Below, piece by piece: positions 1 through 8,872 of a stretch of 35,217 nucleotides of DNA (position 1 is the stretch's first letter; each line of letters starts with the position of its first letter). The notes beneath the pieces were generated by a model. The model ran no database searches, was not told the DNA's origin, and was given only the letters and a program-made list of their open reading frames with translations. Position numbers and translations under genes: made by a program. Origin of the DNA: Carboxylicivirga caseinilyticus (GTDB lineage: Bacteria; Bacteroidota; Bacteroidia; Bacteroidales; Marinilabiliaceae); contig JAFMVE010000055.1 of NCBI GenBank assembly GCA_025499705.1, positions 1 to 35,217 of the forward strand. Direction: 5' to 3'.

Positions 1-32
1 CCTTTTAGGGGAGGTTTGGTGGGGTATAATGA
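1..32. repeat. Fragment of GC-rich intergenic repeat at left edge
   Basis: The first ~30 bases are G-rich, with AGGGGAGG and GGTGGGGT blocks, and stand out from the AT-rich surroundings. Read on the minus strand they give an ACCCC...AAACC...CCCCT pattern that resembles the last ~35 bases of the window (ACCCC..AAATCCCCT) in the opposite orientation. I infer a dispersed intergenic repeat cut by the window edge. The match is imperfect, and copy number elsewhere cannot be seen from here. Confidence 0.4.
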
Positions 33-112
33 AAGTAAAGTTACAATTTGAAAGATTCCTTATTTGCAGAATCACTTTTTGGACACCCTCTTTTATTCGA
101 TTATATCTTCTG

Positions 113-2044
113 TCAGAATTTTTCGTAATCATCGTAGTCTCTTCCTAATTCAATATTGTAACCCACTTCGTGTGCTACTTCTTTTTTAGGTTGTTTTGGC
201 GCCACCTTTTTCCCAACTTTCATCGATGGTTTAACCTTACTTACTTCCTTATCTTTTTGATTTGCTTCTGCATTATTTTCTCCGCTAAACACCAATATAG
301 ATTTACTTAACTGCACTGATAGGGTATCTAATTTTGTGGCAGCTTCTCTGATTTGCTCTGCATTGGCAGCGTTACGTTGAGTAACATTATTTAGCTGTTG
401 AATAGCATTATTTATTTGTTCTACTCCTGTCACCTGCTCCATCGAAGCCAAAGTTATTTCCTTCACTAACTCAGCTGTTTTTTGAATTTCGGGAGTAATA
501 ACATCCAATTTTTGTGTGGCTTCTTTTGACGAATCAAGGGTGTCGACCGATGATTTGGTTATTTCTACAGCCGCAGCCTGACTTCTTTCTGCCAGTTTAC
601 GCACTTCTGCAGCAACAACAGCAAATCCACGTCCTTCCTGACCTGCTCTGGCAGCTTCAACAGCAGCGTTTAATGCAAGGATATTTGTTTGAAAGGCAAT
701 ATCACTGATTACATTAATTTTCTCGGTAATCTCATTTATATTTTTGGCAGCAACTTTTGATGCCTGGTTACTCGCCTGAATACCTAAGGATGCCTTGCTG
801 GCAATTTCTTCTGTTTGCTTTGAATTATCTGTATTCTGCTGAATATTGGCATACATTTCTTCCATTGATGAAGAAACTTCCTCGGCCGAAGACGCCTGTT
901 GTGTAGCTCCTTCTGCCAGTTCAACAGCTCCGCTATTTAGTTTTTCACTGGCTTTAATAATTTCCTGAGATGAAGAAGTCACTTCATAGATTACAGTTTT
1001 AAGAGTTTCAACCATGGTATTTAAAGCTCTTGAAAGCGCACCTACCTCATCGTTACTGTTGGCAATAAACTCAACTGATAAATCGCCCTTCGCCAGTCTT
1101 TGTGCCTTTTCAATTCCTTCTTCAATTGGTTTAGAAATAGCCTTTGAAAGAACATAAACAAGAAATAGAAATAATACAAATACAACCACCAGGGCATAAA
1201 TCAAAAACTGCTTTTGAAGCGAAACAATGGTTGAATTGTCATCACCCAATTTCATCATCAGATCAAGACCAACATCAGAAGTAGCACCAGTATCCCACAT
1301 AATATTTTTTGCCAGCTCAAACCTTTTCAATTCAAGTAGTTTAACTTCTCTTAAATCTGTTAGATAATCAGTTAAAGAATTTAAAGCTATTTGAAGCTGA
1401 TCATCAAAATCGCTACTATAACTACCATTCGTTTTTTTCTTTATTGAAGTAAGAATCTCCTGCTGTTCTTCCAGTGAACGATAGTCCTGTTTGTTATCAT
1501 CAATCACCAACTGACTAACGAAATCGTTAATTAAAGCAGCTGTTTTATAGGTAGTAGTACCAACTCCTCCAGCCTCTTCTTTTAAGTTCTGACCTGCTTC
1601 AATAAATCGATCCATAGCAGCATTGGAAATGGCTTGTTTCTCGAAAAATTGACTGGTGACTTTCTTATATTGGATAATATTATTTTCAAGTACCGACATA
1701 TCGATACCCTTCTCTAACATAACATTTCCTTTTCCTTGTAATACGGCTATCAGATTATCTAAAGCTGAATACATTCGGGCGTAACTGGCATCAGCACGAT
1801 CGCGAAAATAAGTTTCACCTGTAAATTCAAAACTTCGTGAATATTCTCGGGTTTCTTTCCAGTATTTGTCGAGTTTTACTGATTCCCGAACAATAGGAAT
1901 ATATGTACTTGTCAACGATGAAGTACCATTATCAACTTTTTGTAAATTATACAATATAACTACTCCAAGTATCAATACAACGGCCATTATTACCGCAAAC
2001 CCACTGCCAATCTTGGCACGGATTTTAAGATCTTTCCAACTCAT
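113..2044 (-). CDS. Methyl-accepting chemotaxis protein
   Basis: Transmembrane chemoreceptor of 643 residues that would signal to CheA/CheW. A short cytoplasmic N-terminus leads into TM1 (about residues 14-33), a largely helical periplasmic sensor region (about 34-280), TM2 (about 281-301), a HAMP linker (about 302-352) and a long coiled-coil signalling domain. The conserved hairpin tip is recognisable from [19 protein letters not shown] followed by [18 protein letters not shown]. The ~245-residue sensor is longer than a single four-helix bundle and could be a double helical bundle (HBM-like), which is an inference. The Lys-rich tail ends in YDDYEKF and has no obvious CheR-docking pentapeptide. 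The gene diverges from a sugar-binding lipoprotein 130 bases away, so that protein may present ligand to this receptor. Confidence 0.95.
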   Translation of the reverse strand: MSWKDLKIRAKIGSGFAVIMAVVLILGVVILYNLQKVDNGTSSLTSTYIPIVRESVKLDKYWKETREYSRSFEFTGETYFRDRADASYARMYSALDNLIAVLQGKGNVMLEKGIDMSVLENNIIQYKKVTSQFFEKQAISNAAMDRFIEAGQNLKEEAGGVGTTTYKTAALINDFVSQLVIDDNKQDYRSLEEQQEILTSIKKKTNGSYSSDFDDQLQIALNSLTDYLTDLREVKLLELKRFELAKNIMWDTGATSDVGLDLMMKLGDDNSTIVSLQKQFLIYALVVVFVLFLFLVYVLSKAISKPIEEGIEKAQRLAKGDLSVEFIANSNDEVGALSRALNTMVETLKTVIYEVTSSSQEIIKASEKLNSGAVELAEGATQQASSAEEVSSSMEEMYANIQQNTDNSKQTEEIASKASLGIQASNQASKVAAKNINEITEKINVISDIAFQTNILALNAAVEAARAGQEGRGFAVVAAEVRKLAERSQAAAVEITKSSVDTLDSSKEATQKLDVITPEIQKTAELVKEITLASMEQVTGVEQINNAIQQLNNVTQRNAANAEQIREAATKLDTLSVQLSKSILVFSGENNAEANQKDKEVSKVKPSMKVGKKVAPKQPKKEVAHEVGYNIELGRDYDDYEKF

Positions 2045-2146
2045 ACAGATTATTTTAATAGATAGCTTCCTTGGGTTTAAATATGGGAAAATTTATGTCT
2101 TTAATGAAATTTTTTATCGACAAAATATTACTTTTATCTGCTGAAA

Positions 2147-2154
2147 TACCTTAG
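2147..2154 (+). promoter_or_regulatory. Possible -7 box of the binding-protein gene
   Basis: TACCTTAG matches the Bacteroidota -7 consensus TAnnTTTG at seven of eight positions. It lies 20 bases before the ATG of the sugar-binding lipoprotein, in the 130-base divergent interval shared with the chemoreceptor gene. No convincing -33 element was found. Confidence 0.3.
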
Positions 2155-2174
2155 AACATAAATATACGCACGTT

Positions 2175-3170
2175 ATGAAAATCCAAATTATTCTGGCAGC
2201 TTTCTTAATATTTCTTTCTGGTTGCTCTAAAAATGAGAACTATAAAATTGGCTTTCTTTATTCATCTGAAGTAACAAAACGATTTGTTATTGAAGGAAAT
2301 TATTTCAAAGAAAGAGCTTCAGAACTAGGTGCAGAAGTTATGATAGACAATGGTAACGGTAATGAGGCTGTGCAGTATGACAAAGCAGTGGAAATGTTTG
2401 ACTCTGGTATTGATGCACTGGTTCTTATCGCAATTAATGCTAACACAGCAGCATCCATTGTTCGTGAAGGACAAAACAGAGGTGTTAAGGTAGTTGCATA
2501 CAACCGGATCATCTTTAATTGCGAACCCGATCTATACATTTCAGGCGACACCAAACAATTAGGCCAGTTAATGGTAAATGAAGTTTTGAAGAAAAGAAAA
2601 GATGGTAAGGTAATCATCCTTGGTGGTGACAAATATGACCGCAATGCGATTGGATTGCAAAATTCAATAGATGAAGAAATTAAACCTTACGTTGAATCCG
2701 GTGCCTTTGAGATTTTATATAAAACATACATTGAAGAATGGAGCGATAAAAATGCAGAATATGAAATGAAACAATTCATCTCATTAAGCCATGAAAAACC
2801 AGATATTGTTTTTGCCGGTTTCGATGGAATGGCTGATGCAGTAATCAAAGTTCTGGAAGAAAATGATATGATGGATGGTGTTTTAATTACTGGTCAGGAT
2901 GCTGAAATTACCGGTGTAAAAAATATTATTGCAGGTAAACAATTGATGACAGCTTATCACCCGTTGAAATTGAATGCTTATACTGCTGCAGAATTGACAA
3001 TAGACATGTTGAATGGAAAAAATATAGACAAAGAAAAATTAAGTTATACTTTTAATGGTTCTATTGAAGTACCTACCATTAAAATTCCTTCAATAGCAAT
3101 TACCAAAGAAAACATTGATAAAGAGTTAATAGAAACCGGAGTTTACAAAAAACAAGAAGTATATAACTAA
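2175..3170 (+). CDS. Periplasmic sugar-binding lipoprotein (XylF/RbsB-like)
   Basis: Predicted lipoprotein of 331 residues. The signal peptide ends in lipobox LSGC with Cys17. The mature part has the two-lobe Peripla_BP_4 fold of xylose/ribose-type binding proteins: a KIGFLYSSEVTKR first strand, an EAVQYDKAVEMFDSGIDALVL segment where sugar binders count off the n-minus-one domain, VAYNR..., and a VLITGQDAE motif typical of XylF-like proteins. No ABC ATPase or permease gene lies nearby; instead the neighbour is a divergent chemoreceptor. The role is therefore more likely ligand sensing, or delivery to an unlinked system, than dedicated ABC import. Its stop codon overlaps the convergent PfkB kinase stop by four bases (CTAA read both ways). 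Confidence 0.85.
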   Translation: MKIQIILAAFLIFLSGCSKNENYKIGFLYSSEVTKRFVIEGNYFKERASELGAEVMIDNGNGNEAVQYDKAVEMFDSGIDALVLIAINANTAASIVREGQNRGVKVVAYNRIIFNCEPDLYISGDTKQLGQLMVNEVLKKRKDGKVIILGGDKYDRNAIGLQNSIDEEIKPYVESGAFEILYKTYIEEWSDKNAEYEMKQFISLSHEKPDIVFAGFDGMADAVIKVLEENDMMDGVLITGQDAEITGVKNIIAGKQLMTAYHPLKLNAYTAAELTIDMLNGKNIDKEKLSYTFNGSIEVPTIKIPSIAITKENIDKELIETGVYKKQEVYN

Positions 3171-4117
3171 TTAATAGTTTCTATTCTTCTTTTTACTTTT
3201 TCATGTAGTTTTTTGCTGAAGTCGCTATGAATGTAATTATCCAAGCGCATACACACTTCGGCAGAAAACTCTATTCCGTATGCAGCCACATGCATCCAGT
3301 CTTCTTTAGACAGATATAAATCTTTAGATTTAATAATATTAAAATCAAGAAAAGCCTTAATCATACCTGCATTAAAATTATCACCGGCACCTATTGTACT
3401 AACAGGCTCTATAACCGGAACTTTATAATGTCGGTAATGATTTTCACCAAAAGCATATACTCCATTTTTATTGGCTGTAATAATTAAGTTATTACAGTAT
3501 TGGGCTACCTGTGAATAAACCTCTTTAGGATCATTAGTTCCGTATATATTCACAAAATCTTCATCACTTCCCCTGACTAAATCAGCCAATTGTAAATTCT
3601 CCTGAATAATTGGCAATAGTAATTCTCTGTTTTCCAGATGATGACTCCTGAAATTAGGATCATAAATGATGATAGCACCAGCTGATTTTGCTTTATGAAG
3701 ATATTCAAGTAAACGAGGACGAATAACCGGATTTAATCCAAAAAAAGAACCAAAAACTAAAATATCACCAGGAGTAAAATCAGGTATTTCACCTACCAGT
3801 CTTTGCTTTGGATAGTCTTTGAAGAATTCATATTCGGCATCATTATTCTCATTAAGAAATGCCAGTGCCAAAGCCGATTTACCTTCATCGAAACGACAGA
3901 TATAATCAGTATTAAGCTGATTTTCTTTGAGAAATTCCATAATCATCTGCCCCAAACGATCTGTTCCAACTTCACTAATAAAATAAGAGGATACATTCAT
4001 ACGAGCCAAAGAAACCATAGTGTTTAATGCACTTCCTCCGGCTTTTGCAGCAACAGGTTGATTATCTTTAAAAATCATATCCATTACTGTTTCCCCTAAT
4101 CCAAAAACTCTCCTCAT
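3167..4117 (-). CDS. PfkB-family carbohydrate kinase (fructokinase-like)
   Basis: Ribokinase/PfkB-fold sugar kinase of 316 residues, expected to transfer phosphate from ATP to a sugar or sugar-like alcohol. The N-terminal signature GGSALNTMVSLARMN and the C-terminal signature IGAGDNFNAG are both present; Asp246 of GAGD is the catalytic base. The lid and substrate positions do not allow a firm choice among fructose, ribose and other substrates. It lies downstream of an ISOC-type hydrolase, a phosphomannomutase-like enzyme and a SIS isomerase on the same strand, but a terminator-like hairpin separates it from them. Its expression therefore probably depends on readthrough or on a promoter not recognised here. 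Confidence 0.88.
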   Translation of the reverse strand: MRRVFGLGETVMDMIFKDNQPVAAKAGGSALNTMVSLARMNVSSYFISEVGTDRLGQMIMEFLKENQLNTDYICRFDEGKSALALAFLNENNDAEYEFFKDYPKQRLVGEIPDFTPGDILVFGSFFGLNPVIRPRLLEYLHKAKSAGAIIIYDPNFRSHHLENRELLLPIIQENLQLADLVRGSDEDFVNIYGTNDPKEVYSQVAQYCNNLIITANKNGVYAFGENHYRHYKVPVIEPVSTIGAGDNFNAGMIKAFLDFNIIKSKDLYLSKEDWMHVAAYGIEFSAEVCMRLDNYIHSDFSKKLHEKVKRRIETIN

Positions 4118-4135
4118 TCCCGATACTCTTTAATT

Positions 4136-4165
4136 AAAAAAGCCACTCCTATAATGGAATGGCTC
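4136..4165 (-). terminator. Rho-independent terminator after the ISOC-type hydrolase gene
   Basis: On the minus strand an imperfect hairpin pairs AGCCA with TGGCT and, after one mismatch, TCC with GGA around a six-base loop. A run of six T follows on that strand. It lies 20 bases beyond the hydrolase stop and ends about 18 bases before the PfkB kinase ATG, which leaves little room for a promoter between them. Confidence 0.6.
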
Positions 4166-4184
4166 TAATATAATTCAATTAATT

Positions 4185-4727
4185 TTATTTCACCAACTTA
4201 CTGATGGTTTTAAAGACATCTGAACCTGCATAACGACATAGTTCGAATAACAACGATTCGTATGAAGTTATAATAACTCCTTCCTGTCTCATGCGTTCAA
4301 TTGCATTCTGTTTATTCGCTAATGTACGCGAGCTAACACAATCTTCAACAACAACCGGATGATAACCTCTCTCCAGCAAATCTATGGCAGTTTGTAAAAC
4401 ACAAATATGTGTTTCCATACCCGCTAAAATAACAAACCGCTTTCCTGTCAATTCAGTTTTTTCCATCAATTTTGGTTCATCACAACAGCTAAACGCCATT
4501 TTTTCGATATGCGGATCTGTAGCAATTAGTTTTTCAATGGGTTCAATTGTTTCTCCCAAACCTTTCTTGTATTGCTCACTTACTACAACAGGTACTTCCA
4601 AAGCTTGCAATCCTTGAATTAATATCTCCACATTTTTTGCTAATTGCTCATGCTCATATATGTGAGGAAATAATCTTTCCTGGATATCAACAATCATAGC
4701 AACAGCATTATCTTTCAACACACGCAT
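4185..4727 (-). CDS. Isochorismatase-fold cysteine hydrolase (ISOC1/2-like)
   Basis: Small hydrolase of 180 residues with the isochorismatase/nicotinamidase fold. The catalytic triad is readable: Asp14 in MIVDIQ, Lys76 in EKMAFS and Cys109 in METHICVLQTA. The VVVSEQYKKGLGET and VEDCVSSR segments match the ISOC1/ISOC2 and YcaC-like branch more than true isochorismatases or nicotinamidases. The physiological substrate of that branch is not established, so none is assigned. The ATG lies two bases past the phosphomannomutase-like stop, so the two genes are almost certainly co-transcribed and probably translationally coupled. A terminator hairpin follows. Confidence 0.88.
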   Translation of the reverse strand: MRVLKDNAVAMIVDIQERLFPHIYEHEQLAKNVEILIQGLQALEVPVVVSEQYKKGLGETIEPIEKLIATDPHIEKMAFSCCDEPKLMEKTELTGKRFVILAGMETHICVLQTAIDLLERGYHPVVVEDCVSSRTLANKQNAIERMRQEGVIITSYESLLFELCRYAGSDVFKTISKLVK

Positions 4728-4729
4728 AA

Positions 4730-6250
4730 TTATCTATTTTTTAACACACTAAAGTTAAGGTATTTATATTCATCAAAAAAACCTATGAGTTGCTCAGCAA
4801 TGGCATCAACTCCTCCCACAACATCTGACTCAATATTAAGAGGTATAACTGGATCGTGAAGTGATAGCCGAAGTAAAAACCATCCTTTCTGAATCTCATC
4901 AGTACATGATACTCTTATTCCTTCGTAATTATCAGGTAAGATCTTCCAGTCATCCTTAGCATCCGCAAATTTACCCAGATCACGGATTACTTTTTCACCA
5001 TATTCTTTAAAATCTTCGGTTTCAATTTTTATCCTGAACTCTTTACTCTCAGCCGGCTTTGGCAACGCTTCAATCAAGGTAGACAGCTGTTTCCCATCCT
5101 TCTTCAAACGTGCCATTTTAATCAGAATTTTGGTAACAAGATAGGCTCCATCATCCAAAAAATAATTCTCTTTTAAAGCTGCATGTCCCGATGTTTCAAT
5201 GGCCAGCCAGGATTCTTTACCTGTTTCATTTAAACGAACAGACTCATTGATAACATTTTTATACCCTCTTTTAAATCTGTGATGCTTGGCTTTTAAATAA
5301 TCATTAATAAACCACGACAAACCATCTGACGTGATGGAATCAGTAACGACTACTGAACCCGGATGTTCTTCATTAATAATCGCGGCTGAAAGGGCAACAA
5401 GTTCATTCCTGTTTACGGGATTTGCATTATTATCCACAATGGCAGCTCTGTCAACATCTGTATCAAAAATAATTCCCAGATCAGCTCCAGTCTCTTTTAC
5501 AGCTTTACAAATTGATTGCATGGCCTGCTCATCTTCGGGATTAGGAATATGATTTGGAAAATTACCATCAGGTTCCAGAAACTGGCTGCCATTAATATCG
5601 GCACCCAACTCTTTCAACACTTTATGAGCATAAAATCCACCGGCCCCATTACCCGCATCCAGTACAATTTTAAAGCCTGAAAGAGGTTGGTTGTAATTTT
5701 GATTATCGTTTACCTCTTTTTTTATTTTTTCTGCAAGTATTTTAGAATAAACATCAATAAAATTAATGTCCTCTATAATTCCAACAGAATTATCTGAAAG
5801 ATATGTTTCAGAAGCGGCAATATCCAGAATCTCGGAAATATCAGCTTTTTCGAGGCCTCCTCTAGAAGTAAAAAACTTCAATCCATTGCGATTAAAAGGA
5901 AGATGACTTGCGGTTAACATCACACCTCCATCGGCCAGATATGGTTCTGTAACGGTTGTCATAAACATTGCAGGTGTTGATGCCAGATCACAATCCATAA
6001 CATCAGCTCCCTGATCCGAAAGTCCCTTAATAAATGATGCTTTCAGTGCTGGACCCGAAAGACGAGAATCCATTCCCACAGCAACCTTTAACCTTTTACC
6101 ATCATTTTGCTTTTTAAGCCAGGTAAAAAAAGCCTTTGCTAACTGATAAACAACCTTTTCATCCAGGTTTACATTCTCTCCTGGCACACCTTCCAGTGCA
6201 ACTCCTCTGATATCGGAACCATTCTGTAAACTCTTCCAGTTAAATTCCAT
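4730..6250 (-). CDS. Phosphomannomutase/phosphoglucomutase-family enzyme
   Basis: Alpha-D-phosphohexomutase of 506 residues, which would interconvert sugar 1- and 6-phosphates through a phosphoserine. Visible elements are the N-terminal VAVGMDSRLSGP, the active-site loop TASHLPFNRNGLKFF with Ser115 as phospho-acceptor, the metal loop DTDVDRA, and the sugar loop ETSGHAALKE. The usual loop reads TASHNP and GExSGH, so Leu replaces Asn and Thr-Ser replaces the common pair. The long 500-residue form with TASHLP is, from memory, frequent in Bacteroidota. Seven bases separate it from the upstream SIS isomerase gene and two from the downstream hydrolase, so all three form one operon. Substrate (mannose, glucose or other) is not resolved. 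Confidence 0.9.
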   Translation of the reverse strand: MEFNWKSLQNGSDIRGVALEGVPGENVNLDEKVVYQLAKAFFTWLKKQNDGKRLKVAVGMDSRLSGPALKASFIKGLSDQGADVMDCDLASTPAMFMTTVTEPYLADGGVMLTASHLPFNRNGLKFFTSRGGLEKADISEILDIAASETYLSDNSVGIIEDINFIDVYSKILAEKIKKEVNDNQNYNQPLSGFKIVLDAGNGAGGFYAHKVLKELGADINGSQFLEPDGNFPNHIPNPEDEQAMQSICKAVKETGADLGIIFDTDVDRAAIVDNNANPVNRNELVALSAAIINEEHPGSVVVTDSITSDGLSWFINDYLKAKHHRFKRGYKNVINESVRLNETGKESWLAIETSGHAALKENYFLDDGAYLVTKILIKMARLKKDGKQLSTLIEALPKPAESKEFRIKIETEDFKEYGEKVIRDLGKFADAKDDWKILPDNYEGIRVSCTDEIQKGWFLLRLSLHDPVIPLNIESDVVGGVDAIAEQLIGFFDEYKYLNFSVLKNR

Positions 6251-6257
6251 AGACCTA

Positions 6258-6869
6258 TTATTTTATACCGGCTGCCTTTCTCGATTTATCACCCAGATAT
6301 CCTCCATGATGACGCTTTGCATAATCAGCATTGGTAAAATTGATTTTTTTCATCAGCAAAACAACCAAAATATCACCAATCACCGTCATAGTGGTAGTAG
6401 ATGTGGTTGGGGTCAAACCTAGCGCACAAACTTCTGTTGGATTTCCGGTACTGATGCAAACATCAGATTCCTGCGCCAAAACAGACTCTGTATTACTGGT
6501 TATTACAATAATTTTAATATTAGGACGAAGACCACGGGCTAAATCAATTAGTTCAATTATCTCACGTGTTTTTCCGGAATTGGATATCATCAGCATAACA
6601 TCGTTTTCCTGCACAACTCCTAAATCGCCATGTTGAGCTTCGCTTGGATGCAAAAATACTGCTGGTGTTCCGGTTGAACTAAAGGTGGTGGCCATATTAA
6701 TTGCAATCTGACCGGCTTTACCCATACCAGTTGTTATAAGCTTACCTTTTTGCTCATGAACCTGGCTATAAATAAGATTAACGGCTTTTTCAAAATCATC
6801 GGTTGCCGGAATATTCTGTATCGCTTGCGCTTCATGTTGTAAAAGCGCCTTAACTTCCTCTAGAATCAT
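6258..6869 (-). CDS. SIS-domain sugar-phosphate isomerase (KdsD/GutQ-like, no CBS)
   Basis: Single SIS domain protein of 203 residues. TTGMGKAGQIA, FSSTGTPAVFLHPSEAQHGD, ISNSGKTREI and LGLTPTTSTTTM follow the arabinose-5-phosphate isomerases KdsD/GutQ closely, and HHGGYLG replaces their HPGGALGR. The enterobacterial enzymes are about 320-330 residues because two CBS domains follow; these are absent here, and the protein ends naturally just after the SIS fold. The likely reaction is ribulose 5-phosphate to arabinose 5-phosphate, feeding Kdo, but another ketose/aldose pair is possible given the sugar-kinase and mutase neighbours. It is the first gene of the operon with the mutase and hydrolase. 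Confidence 0.85.
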   Translation of the reverse strand: MILEEVKALLQHEAQAIQNIPATDDFEKAVNLIYSQVHEQKGKLITTGMGKAGQIAINMATTFSSTGTPAVFLHPSEAQHGDLGVVQENDVMLMISNSGKTREIIELIDLARGLRPNIKIIVITSNTESVLAQESDVCISTGNPTEVCALGLTPTTSTTTMTVIGDILVVLLMKKINFTNADYAKRHHGGYLGDKSRKAAGIK

Positions 6870-6888
6870 ATATTGAATTTTTTCAAAA

Positions 6889-6896
6889 CAAAGGTA
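6889..6896 (-). promoter_or_regulatory. Promoter -7 box for the SIS-PMM-hydrolase operon
   Basis: On the minus strand the sequence reads TACCTTTG, an exact match to the Bacteroidota -7 consensus TAnnTTTG, 20 bases before the SIS isomerase ATG. A short hairpin near 6917-6934 followed by CTTTTG could be a weak terminator for the upstream Dus gene. The -33 element is not clear. Confidence 0.5.
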
Positions 6897-6942
6897 TTAT
6901 TTTAGTTTGCAAAAGACCATGTCAAATGGCATCCTAATTTAT

Positions 6943-7878
6943 TTATATTAAATCAAAAGCCGGATTAATCCAATCCTTATAACTTTCAATGTTATTATAC
7001 TTCTTCAGTTTCCTGAAATGGCGTTTGCCTTCTGTTGAAGATGATAAAGGATAAAACCAAAAATCATTAAAATAGTTAAAAGCCTGATTCCAGTTTAATG
7101 CATTCTTCATAACCAAATCAAAATAAACCTGATGAAACAACCTAAATCGCTCACCTTTTTGCTTTTCATCTAATAAATTAATGATTGAAGGATCTCTTAA
7201 CATACCACGCCCCAACATCACTGCTTTTATATCCGGAAATCGATTATAAATATCTTGAATATCATCATTTGTTATAAGATCACCATTTGCAACTAACGGA
7301 ATATGAGTATTATCAAACATTCTCTCAAAATCAATCCAATTGGGTTGGCCATTATATTTTTGCGTTACTAAACGAGGATGAATGATGATTTCGTGTATTG
7401 GAAACTTATTTAAGACTTGCAGAATTTCTAAGCCCTGATCGGAATGATTCAGTCCAGCACGCATTTTAATGGATAACCTCACATGAAGGTCCTTACTGAA
7501 AAAATCACTTAATAGTTGCTCAACCAAATAAGGCTCTGACAACATACCTCCTCCCTTTTGCCTTTTTACAAGCATTGGAAACGGACAACCCATATTTATG
7601 TTTACTTCATCAAAACCAAGTTTACTTACCTTTTGCGTAAAATCAATTAAAAATTTCGAATTATTGCTTGCAACCTGAGGAACCAAAACACAACCTGCAT
7701 TTATCACCTGATCCAGTTCAGGTAATAGTTGTGGATCAGAAAAGCTATCTTTCTCTTCCTCAAAAAAAGGCGTAAAATACTTATCTACAACCGAATAAAC
7801 TTCATTTAAAGCTCTTCTGTAAAACACATTCGTATACCCTTGTAATGGAGCCAGATATATAGGTTTTATTGAATTCAA
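6943..7878 (-). CDS. tRNA-dihydrouridine synthase
   Basis: FMN-dependent TIM-barrel enzyme of 311 residues that reduces specific uridines of tRNA to dihydrouridine using NADPH. The N-terminal YLAPLQGYTN holds the FMN phosphate region, NINMGCPFPMLVKRQKGGG carries catalytic Cys98, IKMRAG carries Lys138, and GDLITNDDI plus AVMLGRGMLRDP form the C-terminal FMN-binding turns. Overall it looks closest to the DusC-like or short bacterial Dus branch; the exact tRNA position cannot be decided from sequence alone. It is oriented with the downstream sugar operon but separated by 73 bases and a recognisable promoter, so its linkage to that operon is probably loose. It diverges from the DeoR gene. Confidence 0.93.
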   Translation of the reverse strand: MNSIKPIYLAPLQGYTNVFYRRALNEVYSVVDKYFTPFFEEEKDSFSDPQLLPELDQVINAGCVLVPQVASNNSKFLIDFTQKVSKLGFDEVNINMGCPFPMLVKRQKGGGMLSEPYLVEQLLSDFFSKDLHVRLSIKMRAGLNHSDQGLEILQVLNKFPIHEIIIHPRLVTQKYNGQPNWIDFERMFDNTHIPLVANGDLITNDDIQDIYNRFPDIKAVMLGRGMLRDPSIINLLDEKQKGERFRLFHQVYFDLVMKNALNWNQAFNYFNDFWFYPLSSSTEGKRHFRKLKKYNNIESYKDWINPAFDLI

Positions 7879-8030
7879 AACACAAAATTGTTTTTTAATA
7901 GATTGTAAAAATATTGAAATTTTAAAAAGCCTTCTTATTACCTTGATTAATCTTAGTTGGCACTGATATCATTATAAGAAAATTTAGTTATTTTGTGGAA
8001 ATAAGTTTTATCGAAAGAAAACGAAACGAA

Positions 8031-8813
8031 ATGAATGACTTCGATCCAAATACAACAGTCGGCCGACGCGGACTTATACTTAAGATATTAGATGACAGAG
8101 GACAGGTTAACGTACATGAACTTAGTGAACAATTTAATGTAAGCGAGGTAACTATACGAAACGACCTTACTCAGCTCGAGCACAAGAATTTGTTGATACG
8201 TGCCAGAGGTGGAGCCATTAAAACGGACAAGGTTAATCTTGAAATAAAACTCTCAGACAAAAAAATACAACATTCAAAAGAAAAAGAAGCCATTGGTAAA
8301 AGGGCTGCCAGATTAATTGAGGACGGCGACACAATTGTTTTGGATTCCGGAACAACGACTAAAGAAGTAGCGAATCATCTTCTTAGATTCAAAAATCTTA
8401 CTGTTATAACCAACGCATTAAACATTGCAGCTCCTTTAGCTGAAATGGAACACATCAATATTATTATGCCGGGAGGTGTGATGCGTAAAAAATCTCTTTC
8501 ACTGGTCGGCTCTATAGGTCAGAATAATCTGAAAAATTTCTTTAGTGATAAACTATTTATTGGTGCAGATGGAATTGATGCTCAACTGGGTATCAGCACA
8601 CCACATATCGAAGAAGCTGCCTTGAATCGCACTATGCTTAAAATGGCCAAAAAAGTTATCCTGGTTGCTGATTCCAGCAAGTTTAAAAAACGAAGCCTGG
8701 CAATTATTGGTCAACTCACCGACATAGACGTAATTGTTACTGACAGAGGATTAGCTGAAGACGATTACGAAAAACTAATTAACGCTGGTATTGAAGTAAT
8801 AATAGCCGATTAG
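8031..8813 (+). CDS. DeoR-family transcriptional regulator
   Basis: Sugar-responsive DNA-binding regulator, about 260 residues from the preferred ATG at 8031. A GTG at 7995 would add 12 residues, but the A-rich stretch before 8031 is a typical Bacteroidota start context, and DeoR proteins normally begin just ahead of the helix-turn-helix. The N-terminal winged helix runs through HELSEQFNVSEVTIRNDLTQ, the second-helix signature of the family. The C-terminal DeoRC domain has DSGTTTKEVANHL and FIGADGIDAQLGIST, which bind a sugar phosphate effector. It faces the Dus/SIS/PMM/kinase strand and is the obvious candidate regulator of that sugar-phosphate group, although no operator was identified. Confidence 0.9.
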   Translation: MNDFDPNTTVGRRGLILKILDDRGQVNVHELSEQFNVSEVTIRNDLTQLEHKNLLIRARGGAIKTDKVNLEIKLSDKKIQHSKEKEAIGKRAARLIEDGDTIVLDSGTTTKEVANHLLRFKNLTVITNALNIAAPLAEMEHINIIMPGGVMRKKSLSLVGSIGQNNLKNFFSDKLFIGADGIDAQLGISTPHIEEAALNRTMLKMAKKVILVADSSKFKKRSLAIIGQLTDIDVIVTDRGLAEDDYEKLINAGIEVIIAD

Positions 8814-8872
8814 GAAAGATTTTGAACATACCCAATGGTTATAATGTTAAAACTGTATAAACCTTAGCATAT

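Noticed and set aside
1866-2144. Antisense frame over the chemoreceptor 5' end, and similar shadow frames throughout
   Set aside because: They lie opposite or out of frame within well-supported genes and show no recognisable protein features.
7995-8030. GTG start giving a 12-residue longer DeoR protein
   Set aside because: The extra residues precede the normal DeoR N-terminus and the ATG at 8031 has an A-rich leader typical of the phylum.
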